DNA of 64,000 nt from Mycobacterium colombiense. Lineage in GTDB: Bacteria > Actinomycetota > Actinomycetes > Mycobacteriales > Mycobacteriaceae. The DNA lies in the NCBI RefSeq assembly GCF_001672755.1, contig NZ_LZKI01000195.1:1-64000 (forward strand), in the 5' to 3' direction. The notes below the pieces were generated by a model. The model saw nothing but the letters and a program-made list of their open reading frames with translations, was not told where the DNA came from and made no database searches. How positions within the stretch are numbered: the first letter of the stretch is position 1; each line of letters opens with the position of its first letter. Below are positions 50,498 through 57,658 of this stretch, piece by piece. Both the position numbers and the translations under genes were made by a program.

Positions 50498-51726
50498 CGC
50501 AGCCGCCGGACCACGCCGAGCGTCGCTGCCATATCGTCGTCGTCGGGCCGGGCGCCTGCGCCTGGAGCGCCCAAACCGCTTTGCTGGCAGCCGGTTTCAC
50601 CGACCTGGTGAAGCTGGACCGGCCCACCCGGGACGCGCGCTTTGACGACGACTCCGATACCTGGCTGTTGACCACGGCGGAGGGCGATGAAATCCGGGCC
50701 GATGTCGTCGTCGCCGCCCACCATCCGGTCCAGCGGCCCTGGCTGCCCGCCATCCCCGGACGCGACGAGTTCGGTGGAGCGGCGTTTCACGCCGCGGTGT
50801 GGGATCCCGGATTCGATCCGTCCGGCAAGCGCGTCGCGGTGATAGGCACCGACTCCGCCGCCGCCCACCACCTCGAGCGGCTGACCCAGGCGGCGGCATC
50901 GGTCACCGTGTTCGCCCACGCACCGCGTCGCGTCGTGCCCGACATCCCGGCGTGGTCCACCCGGGCCACACGCTGGCTGCGCCGCCGCACGCCGGCTTCG
51001 CGGCCGCAGGTCGGCATCGCCGGGTCCGCGATCGAGGCGGTGACCGCATCGGGCGTGCGCACCGCCGACGGCGCCGTCCACCGCGTCGACGCCATCATCT
51101 TCGGCACCGGCTACTTCATCCCCGAGGACGTCGCCGACCAGACCCTCACCGGCTCGGCCGGGCTGACCATCCGGCAGGCCTGGCACGACGGCATGGAGCC
51201 GTTCTGCGGGGTGGCGATTCATGGGTTCCCCAATTACTTCTTCGTCACCGGTCCCGATCCGGACGCGCAGGCGCGCTACGTCGCCGAGTGCCTGAAAGCC
51301 ATGAGGCGCACCGCCAGTGGCCGCATCGAGGTGCGCGCCAGCAGCCAGCGGGTGTTCAACGAGCGCGCCCAGCTACGGCCGGCCGGGCCGCCCTCGGTGG
51401 CATCCGCCTTCGATCTCTCGGCCAGCGCACCCACCGGTGACGACACGTACGACGGCGACGCCACGCTGGAAATCGCCGGCGCCCGCCACTCGGTGCGGGT
51501 CCGGCTGACCGGTCATCTGGACCCGATCGACGGCCGCTACCACTGGCAGGGAACGGTGTCTGGTTCTTCGTCGGGGCCCTTGGCCGGCGACCTCAAGCAA
51601 TCACGGACGGGCACGCTGACGGTCGGGGAGCGCAGCGCGCCGGCACGCATCGTCGAAGAGACACCGTGGGGGACGCACTCGGTCTCCGGAGTGGGCGCTC
51701 CCCCCTACGCGCTGAGCAATCACTGA
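50494..51726 (+). CDS. Shortened Baeyer-Villiger-type monooxygenase fused to DUF4873 (Rv0943c-like)
   Basis: The protein has 410 residues from GTG 50494, overlapping the preceding stop. The N-terminal FAD motif is degenerate (VVVGPGACAWSA), and most of the roughly 90 residues normally between it and the next strand are missing. The BVMO fingerprint FGGAAFHAAVWD is present, as is the second, NADPH-type Rossmann motif (VIGTDSAAAH, poor glycines) and the GTGYFIP segment. The C-terminal domain (about 315-405) is DUF4873. Both nucleotide-binding motifs are weak, so catalysis is doubtful, though the gene is intact and coupled to the diiron oxygenase. Confidence 0.8.
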   Translation: MTQPPDHAERRCHIVVVGPGACAWSAQTALLAAGFTDLVKLDRPTRDARFDDDSDTWLLTTAEGDEIRADVVVAAHHPVQRPWLPAIPGRDEFGGAAFHAAVWDPGFDPSGKRVAVIGTDSAAAHHLERLTQAAASVTVFAHAPRRVVPDIPAWSTRATRWLRRRTPASRPQVGIAGSAIEAVTASGVRTADGAVHRVDAIIFGTGYFIPEDVADQTLTGSAGLTIRQAWHDGMEPFCGVAIHGFPNYFFVTGPDPDAQARYVAECLKAMRRTASGRIEVRASSQRVFNERAQLRPAGPPSVASAFDLSASAPTGDDTYDGDATLEIAGARHSVRVRLTGHLDPIDGRYHWQGTVSGSSSGPLAGDLKQSRTGTLTVGERSAPARIVEETPWGTHSVSGVGAPPYALSNH

Positions 51727-52121
51727 GCCCGATGTGTGCTCCGCGCGCCGGCTGACGCGCGGCGCGATGGCTGATGCCTTTGCGCTGGTTAACCGGCTGT
51801 TCTTCTGGCATACCGAAAAGTTTGGCGGCGGTCACCGCGTGGTAACCCCGATGGAAGCGCGTGCTGGGCATTTGACTCCATAGCGCGTCGGGCTGGGGTT
51901 GGTCGGCTCCCGACGGGTGTGGGAGGGGGGCGCATGGTGCTTTTGTTGCGGGCTTGCGGCATGGATTTACCGGGATCGCAATCGCAGCCTGCGGTTTCCG
52001 GCTGTGTCGAGGCCGCTGGTTCTCGAAGTAGACTTTTGCCGCTGAGAGCGGATACTCAAGCAGTCGGCCCGGCATGATGCGAGGAGCGGGAAATGGAACC
52101 GGACGCCAGGACCGAGCTGGG
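51727..52121. other. Intergenic interval without a recognisable gene
   Basis: This interval of 395 bp between the monooxygenase and the STAS-domain gene has only short, low-quality frames. It includes a GGTTAACC palindrome near 51789. No tRNA-like fold, repeat or known operator was recognised. It may contain the promoter of the STAS gene. Confidence 0.5.
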
Positions 52122-52865
52122 ATGAGCCCGGTGGCCGTTGCGATGCGGACGGATGACTCGGTTGCCGTTCTGACCGTCGACGGCGAGCTTGATGCCGCCA
52201 ACTCGATCGCACTTCGCGAACGCATCCTCAAAGCCACGCTGGACGATGCCGCCGCCGTGATCGTCAACGTCTCCGGGCTCCAGGTGCGCACCGAATCGGC
52301 TTGGGCGACCTTCATGGGCGCGTACTGGCAGGCCGGCAGCGCCCCCCACATTCCGATCGTGCTGGTCTGCACCGACCGGGCGGTCCGCGAGGCGATCACC
52401 AATAGCGGTGTCACCCACTTCATGCCGGTCTATGCGAGCGAGAAGGCCGCGCTCAAGGCGCTCGGCCAGAACAGCCGGCGCCCGGTGCGGCGCGCCGATG
52501 TGCAGCTGCCCGCCGACCTGACCAGTCTGCGCGAGTCGCGGCGCCTGGTCCGCGAATGGCTCACCACCTGGTCGCAGTCCAAGCTCATTCCGGTCGCGCT
52601 GGTGGTGGTCAACGTGTTCGTGGAGAACGTGCTGGAACACACCGCCAGCGTTCCGGCGGTGCGCATCGAAGCGCAGGGCACGACGGCGACCATCGCGGTG
52701 TCGGATGCAAGCAACACGCCCGCGGTGCGACTGCCGTCGCCGAAGAAGGGCATCGACGTGTCCGGGCTGGCGATCGTCGACGCGTTGTCCCGAGCGTGGG
52801 GCAGCACGCCCACCGCGTCCGGGAAGACGGTGTGGGCGGTCATCGGCCCCGAGAACCAGCTGTAG
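52122..52865 (+). CDS. STAS-domain plus histidine-kinase-like ATPase protein (Rv0941c homologue)
   Basis: The protein has 247 residues from ATG 52122; a start at 52074 would add 16 residues. The N-terminal STAS (anti-anti-sigma) domain is at about 5-105 (SVAVLTVDGELDAANSIAL). The C-terminal domain (about 125-245) is an RsbW-type HATPase fold (LVREWLTTWSQ, NVFVENVLEHT, ... GLAIVDALSRAWG). A fused antagonist and anti-sigma-type ATPase suggests a self-contained partner-switching regulator. The phosphorylated residue of STAS (usually Ser in the D-S motif) is not obvious. No sigma factor is nearby. Confidence 0.82.
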   Translation: MSPVAVAMRTDDSVAVLTVDGELDAANSIALRERILKATLDDAAAVIVNVSGLQVRTESAWATFMGAYWQAGSAPHIPIVLVCTDRAVREAITNSGVTHFMPVYASEKAALKALGQNSRRPVRRADVQLPADLTSLRESRRLVREWLTTWSQSKLIPVALVVVNVFVENVLEHTASVPAVRIEAQGTTATIAVSDASNTPAVRLPSPKKGIDVSGLAIVDALSRAWGSTPTASGKTVWAVIGPENQL

Positions 52866-52931
52866 CCCAAAACCTGCCCCGGTCGACGGCCCGGGTGTGT
52901 CGCCGCGCCGACCTGCCGGTTGTGCTGAAAC

Positions 52932-52945
52932 TAGAACACGTTCTA
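52932..52945. promoter_or_regulatory. KstR operator upstream of the oxidoreductase at 52982
   Basis: TAGAACACGTTCTA is identical to the site at 35726-35739 and again fits TNNAACNNGTTNNA fully. It is 36 bp upstream of the GTG start, with room for an AGGAAGG ribosome-binding site. Confidence 0.9.
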
Positions 52946-52981
52946 ATGTCGACTGACGACCCCTTCAGGAAGGCAGATGAC

Positions 52982-53848
52982 GTGCGGTTTACCTACGCAG
53001 AGGCGATGACGGACTTTAGGTACTACATCCCGCTGGCCAAGGCAGCCGAGGCGGCCGGCTACGACGCCATGACGATCGCCGACAGCATCGCCTACCCCTT
53101 CGAATCCGATTCGAAATATCCCTACACGCCGGACGGCAACCGCGAATTCCTGGATGGCAAGGAATTCATCGAAACCTTCGTGCTCACTTCGGCATTGGGT
53201 GCGGTGACCACGAAGCTGCGGTTCAACTTCTTCGTGCTCAAGCTGCCCATCCGGCCACCGGCGTTGGTGGCCAAGCAGATCGGGTCGCTGGCCGCGATGA
53301 CTGACAACCGGGTGGGCTTCGGCGTCGGCACCAGCCCGTGGCCCGAGGACTACGAGTTGTTGGGTGTCCCGTTCGCCAGGCGCGGCAAGCGGATGGACGA
53401 ATGCATCGAGATCATCCAGGGCCTCACCACCGGCGACTACTTCGAATTCCACGGCGAGTTCTACGACATCCCCAAGACCAAGATGACCCCGGCACCCACC
53501 AAACCCATCCCGATTCTGATCGGCGGGCACGCCGACGCCGCGCTGCGGCGCGCGGCGCGTCTGGACGGCTGGATGCACGGCGGCGGCGATCCCGAGGAAC
53601 TCGACCACCTGCTGGCCAAGCTCAAGAAGTTCCGCGAGGAAGCCGGCGAGACCGGGCCGTTCGAGATCCACGTGATCTCGGCCGACGCCTACACCGCCGA
53701 CGGCATCAAACGGCTCGAGGACAAGGGCGTCACCGACGTCATCGTCGGCTTCCGCATCCCCTACATCAAGGGCAAGGACACCGAGCCGCTGGACAGCAAG
53801 ATTCGCAACCTGGAGATGTTCGCCGAGAACGTGATCGCGAAGCTTTAG
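52982..53848 (+). CDS. LLM-class F420-dependent oxidoreductase, KstR-controlled (Rv0940c homologue)
   Basis: The protein has 288 residues from GTG 52982 (VRFTYAEAMTDF) with AGGAAGG upstream, which matches the family start; the earlier ATG 52946 abuts the KstR site and is less likely. It is a luciferase-like TIM barrel with DSIAYPFESDSKYPYTPDG, KLRFNFFVLKLPIRPP and GVGTSPWPEDYELLGVPF. It is predicted to use F420 or FMN. It is a second KstR-controlled enzyme of the same superfamily as that at 35749, but the two share little sequence and probably act on different intermediates. Confidence 0.9.
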   Translation: MRFTYAEAMTDFRYYIPLAKAAEAAGYDAMTIADSIAYPFESDSKYPYTPDGNREFLDGKEFIETFVLTSALGAVTTKLRFNFFVLKLPIRPPALVAKQIGSLAAMTDNRVGFGVGTSPWPEDYELLGVPFARRGKRMDECIEIIQGLTTGDYFEFHGEFYDIPKTKMTPAPTKPIPILIGGHADAALRRAARLDGWMHGGGDPEELDHLLAKLKKFREEAGETGPFEIHVISADAYTADGIKRLEDKGVTDVIVGFRIPYIKGKDTEPLDSKIRNLEMFAENVIAKL

Positions 53849-53870
53849 CGGCGGTCGCACGCGAAACGCG

Positions 53871-54677
53871 TTACAGCACATCCCATTTCGGGGCGCGCTT
53901 TTCCCGGTGCGCCATCGCGGCCTCGAGCGGGTTGTTCGTGAAGCCGCTGAGGATCTGGGTGCGGTTCTCGATCTCGATGGCATGGCGCAGGCTGGGCGCG
54001 TCCAGTGCGGCGTTGAGGCCAATCTTGGTCTGCCACACGCCGTATGCGTTGTTCTCGGCGATCGAGAGGGCCAGCCTCAGCGCGGCCGGCATCAGCTCGT
54101 CGGCGGCGACGACCTCGTGCACCAGATTGATGCGGTAGGCCTCCGCCGCGTCGATGATGCGACCGGTGAGCATGAGTTCGCGCGCCACCCCGGCGCCGAC
54201 GATCTTGGGCAGCAGGTAGCTGGTGCCCATGTCCATCGACGAGAACCCCGCCTTGATGAACACCGAACCGAACCGCGCCTGCTCGGAGGCGACCCGGATA
54301 TCGCAGACCAACGAGAACGCCAGCCCACCCCCGACCGCAACCCCGTTCACCGCGCCGATCACCGGAATGTCCATCTCGTAGATCCGGGTGTACAGGTTGG
54401 CCAGCCGGACCTGGGCGTCGTAGTTGACCTTGAACGCCGGGGTGGTCGGCTTGTTCTGGGTCCAGGGCCGGCCGGTGCCGCTCAGATCGGCGCCGGCGCA
54501 GAATCCGCGCCCGGCACCGGTCAGGATCGCCACCCGGTACTCACCGTTGTCCAACACGTCCAGGGCCTCATGGACGCCGTCGATCAACGACCCATCGATG
54601 GCGTTGAGGCGCTCCGGCCGGTTCAGCGTGATGCAGGCGATGTTGTCTTCCAGACGTTCCAGTGTCACTGCAGGCAT
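53871..54677 (-). CDS. Enoyl-CoA hydratase/isomerase family protein
   Basis: The protein has 268 residues from ATG 54677 (MPAVTLERLEDNIACITLNRPERLNAID). It has crotonase oxyanion-hole segments GRGFCAGADLSGTG (about 61-74) and VAVGGGLAFSLVCDIRVAS (about 113-131). A Glu-like catalytic position in FIKAGFSSMDMGTSYLLPKIVG suggests hydratase or isomerase chemistry. The reading frame continues open far upstream (to about 55532) but that part is antisense to the methyltransferase gene. The convergent KstR-controlled gene ends 22 bp away, so a lipid role is plausible. Confidence 0.9.
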   Translation of the reverse strand: MPAVTLERLEDNIACITLNRPERLNAIDGSLIDGVHEALDVLDNGEYRVAILTGAGRGFCAGADLSGTGRPWTQNKPTTPAFKVNYDAQVRLANLYTRIYEMDIPVIGAVNGVAVGGGLAFSLVCDIRVASEQARFGSVFIKAGFSSMDMGTSYLLPKIVGAGVARELMLTGRIIDAAEAYRINLVHEVVAADELMPAALRLALSIAENNAYGVWQTKIGLNAALDAPSLRHAIEIENRTQILSGFTNNPLEAAMAHREKRAPKWDVL

Positions 54678-54752
54678 AGGGGAACCGTAGGCGACGTCGC
54701 TCTTTACCGAGGAGGCATACGGTGGTTTTGCCACCACATCGAAGGAGCAGCC

Positions 54753-55670
54753 ATGGCACGAACCGAAGGCGACACCTGGGACCTGGCCAACAGCGTGGGC
54801 GCCACCGCCACCATGGTGGCCGCGGCCCGGGCGGCGGCAACCAGACGCCCGCAGCCGGTCATCACCGACGAGTTCGCCGAGCCGCTGGTGCGCGCCGTCG
54901 GGCTGGACGTATTCACCAGGCTGGCGGCCGGCGAACTCGATTCGATGGACCTGGAGACGGGTGTCGGGTTCTCGCGCATGATGGACACATTCGCCGCCCG
55001 GGCACGGTTTTACGACGACTATTTCGCCGCGGCCGGGCAGGCCGGGTTGCGCCAGGTGGTGATCGTGGCATCGGGTCTGGACTCGCGGGCCTACCGGCTG
55101 CGATGGCCGGCCGGGACGACGGTGTACGAGATCGATCAGCCGGAGGTGATCGCGTTCAAGACGGCGACGCTGGCCGAGATCGGCGCGGCGCCGACCGCCG
55201 AACTCCGCACCGTGGGCATCGATTTGCGTGAGGACTGGCCGGCGGCCTTGCAGGCGGCGGGTTTTGACCCGGACCAGCCGACGACGTGGCTCGCCGAGGG
55301 AGTGCTGATCGGATTCCTTCCGCCCGAGGCCGAAGTTCGGTTGCTGGACGCCATCATTCCGTTGTCCAGCGAAGGCAGCCGGTTCGCCGGCGACTTCGGG
55401 ACCGTCGCCCCGACGACGCCGGAGGGACAGGAACAGGCCCGGCTCATGACCGAGGGGTGGCGACGGCAGGGCCTTGATCTGGACATCGCCGGCTTGGCCT
55501 ACCCGGGCGAGCACACCGACGTCGCCGCGCACCTGGCGGCAAACGGCTGGGATACCACCACATTTCGGCTCACCGACCTGTTCGCGGCCGCGGGCCTACC
55601 GGAACTGGGGCCCGCCGAGCATCAGGTTCCCGCCGCCACGATCAGCTTCGTCAGGGCGGTGCGGCTCTAA
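54753..55670 (+). CDS. Class I SAM-dependent methyltransferase (TIGR00027 / LCM family)
   Basis: The protein has 305 residues from ATG 54753 with GAAGGAG upstream. The family start TEGDTWDLANSVGATATMVAAARA, the SAM-binding VIVASGLDSRAYRLRWP (about 107-123), VYEIDQPEV and the WLAEGVLIGFL segment are all present. This is a family expanded in mycobacteria. Members are thought to methylate lipids or polyketides, but targets are mostly unknown. Confidence 0.9.
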   Translation: MARTEGDTWDLANSVGATATMVAAARAAATRRPQPVITDEFAEPLVRAVGLDVFTRLAAGELDSMDLETGVGFSRMMDTFAARARFYDDYFAAAGQAGLRQVVIVASGLDSRAYRLRWPAGTTVYEIDQPEVIAFKTATLAEIGAAPTAELRTVGIDLREDWPAALQAAGFDPDQPTTWLAEGVLIGFLPPEAEVRLLDAIIPLSSEGSRFAGDFGTVAPTTPEGQEQARLMTEGWRRQGLDLDIAGLAYPGEHTDVAAHLAANGWDTTTFRLTDLFAAAGLPELGPAEHQVPAATISFVRAVRL

Positions 55671-55708
55671 CCGGCGCGCGCGGCCCACACTCGCCGCGCA
55701 GCCGCCTG

Positions 55709-57658
55709 TCACGCGGACCGCTTGGCCAGCCACTCGGCCTGCATCACCAACAGGGCCATGACCGCCAATTGCGGTGTCTGCGGGTCGAGTTCGCGGTAGC
55801 GCTGATAGACGTTGACGACGACGCGCTCGGCGTCCAGCCACGTGGCGTACTCGCCGAGGTCGATCGTGTCGGCGGCCTCGGCCCACGACAAGCCCCGCCG
55901 GTAGGCGGCCTCGGCCTGTTCGGCGACGTGCACGAGATAACCACGCACCGCGCGGATTCCGTCCGGATCGGTAACGGGGCCGTGGCCCGGCACTACCGTC
56001 GGCGCGTCCAGCGCGATCATCGTGTCGCACGCCGCAACCCAGTTGGCGATCGGGCCGGCCCACACGATTGGCGTGCAGCCGATGAACAGCAGGTCGCCGC
56101 CGAACAGCACCCCCGCGTCGGGCACGTGCACCACCGAGTCGGCGGCGGTGTGCGCGGGACCCAGATTCAGCATGTCGATCCGCCGCCCGCCGACCTCGAC
56201 GGACAGGTTGCGCTCGAAGGTCTGGTCGGCGTTGCGCAGCGTGATGTTGCTGAAGTCAAAGTGCCCGAAGCGTTCTCGCGTGTACGGGGTCGCTACTGGC
56301 CCGAGGTTGGCGGTTTGCGCCATGGCCAACATCTCGGGCGCCATCCCGTGCTCGATCTCCTCGGCGGTGCCGTGCGCGGCGATGATACGCACCGACGCGT
56401 CGAGCAGTTGGTTGCCGTGGGTATGGTCGCCGTTGGAGTGCGTGATCAACGCGTCGGTGATGGGCGCGGACGCGGTGATGGGCCGCATCGCGGTGAGCAT
56501 CTCGCGGGTCAGCGCCAGGTCGAACAGGGTGTCGACCAACAGGGACGCGCCCTCGCCGGCGATCAGCCCGGCGTTGCTCCACCCGTAGCCCCCGTCCGGC
56601 AGCGTCCATGCCCACACCCGGTCGGCGACCTGATGCAGCCCGCGGGTGTAGGGTACCCGGGCCGGTGCCCGATTGACCCGCGGCGCTGCGGACGCGGCGT
56701 CCGGGTTGGGCCGCGCGGCCAACGCGTGTGGCGCGCGGCTCGCGCGGACGGTCTGCCGGGTCTCGCCCAAGCCCTGGACTTGGAGCGTGACGACGTCGCC
56801 GTCGTGCAGCCAGCCGGGAAAAGATTCCAGCGCAGTGGGATTGAGATGCTCGACCAGTGTGCAGGTGGGCACCGTTCCGGACCCGATGACGTCCCCGGGG
56901 TTGAGGGTGACGCCGCGTGAGGCGTAGGAGATGACTTCGCCGAAGGTCCAGTCCATCTGGGCCGTCGACCCCGTACCGATGACGGCGTCGTTGACCAGGG
57001 CGGTGACCCGCAGGTCCAGCTTGCCTGGATGGGACGGGTGGCGGTAGGGCTCGAGCTCGTCGGGCGTCACCAGGTAGGGACCCAGCGTGACACCGCTGTC
57101 CTTGCCTTTGCCCTGTCCGATACCCAGTTGGCTTTCCATCTGCTGCAGGTCGCGTGCGGACCAGTCGTTGAAGATGGTGTAGCCGATGATCGCCTCTTCG
57201 GCCTGCTCGACGGTGAGATCCCTGCCGCCGGCCCCGATCACCGCGGCGACCTCCAATTCGAAGTCCTGCCAAGCGCTTCCGGGTGCCGTCGGGGCATCGT
57301 CGTAGGGCCCTAAAACGGTTGCCGGACAGGCGAAGTAAAACGCGGGGATGCGATACCAGCTGTCGGCGAGCCGCCGCCCGCCGCCCAGCGCGGCCTGGCA
57401 GTTACGCATGTGGTCGAGGAAGCACAGGGAATCCCGGATGGATGGCGGGCGCGGGATGGGCGCCAACAGCCGCACGTCGGCGAGCGCCACCGTCGCCGCC
57501 GGGGAGCGCTGCGCCTGCTCCCCCGCTTGCCGCAGTTCGTCAGCGCCGCGCGCGATCAGGTCGAGCAGCGTCGCGCCCGCTGGCAGCGCGTGGATGGTGT
57601 CGCCGGAGACGACCCCGACGCGCTCGCCGTCATCACCTTGGTAGGTAACCCATTTCAC
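55709..57658 (-). CDS. Fusion of fumarylacetoacetate-hydrolase and metallo-beta-lactamase-fold domains (Rv0939 homologue)
   Basis: The protein has 649 residues from GTG 57658, overlapping the ligD stop (GTGA). The FAH domain (about 75-310) has the metal-binding segments FELEVAAVIG and NDWSARDLQ and the GSGTVPTC motif. The MBL-fold domain (about 345-585) has the metal motif His407-Ser-Asn409-Gly-Asp411-His412, where the usual second His is Asn, then GPAHTAADSVVHV and PGHGPVTDPDG. FAH enzymes cleave C-C bonds or decarboxylate and isomerise aromatic ring-cleavage products. The MBL part would hydrolyse an ester or thioester. Fusion suggests consecutive steps. Confidence 0.85.
   Translation of the reverse strand: MKWVTYQGDDGERVGVVSGDTIHALPAGATLLDLIARGADELRQAGEQAQRSPAATVALADVRLLAPIPRPPSIRDSLCFLDHMRNCQAALGGGRRLADSWYRIPAFYFACPATVLGPYDDAPTAPGSAWQDFELEVAAVIGAGGRDLTVEQAEEAIIGYTIFNDWSARDLQQMESQLGIGQGKGKDSGVTLGPYLVTPDELEPYRHPSHPGKLDLRVTALVNDAVIGTGSTAQMDWTFGEVISYASRGVTLNPGDVIGSGTVPTCTLVEHLNPTALESFPGWLHDGDVVTLQVQGLGETRQTVRASRAPHALAARPNPDAASAAPRVNRAPARVPYTRGLHQVADRVWAWTLPDGGYGWSNAGLIAGEGASLLVDTLFDLALTREMLTAMRPITASAPITDALITHSNGDHTHGNQLLDASVRIIAAHGTAEEIEHGMAPEMLAMAQTANLGPVATPYTRERFGHFDFSNITLRNADQTFERNLSVEVGGRRIDMLNLGPAHTAADSVVHVPDAGVLFGGDLLFIGCTPIVWAGPIANWVAACDTMIALDAPTVVPGHGPVTDPDGIRAVRGYLVHVAEQAEAAYRRGLSWAEAADTIDLGEYATWLDAERVVVNVYQRYRELDPQTPQLAVMALLVMQAEWLAKRSA

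Noticed and set aside
53849..53870. Possible further copy of the short GC-rich repeat (AGCGGCGGTCGCA)
   Set aside because: Only about 13 bases resemble the repeat start; the rest does not match.
54678..55532. N-terminal extension of the enoyl-CoA hydratase frame
   Set aside because: It is antisense to the methyltransferase gene; the crotonase fold starts at 54677.
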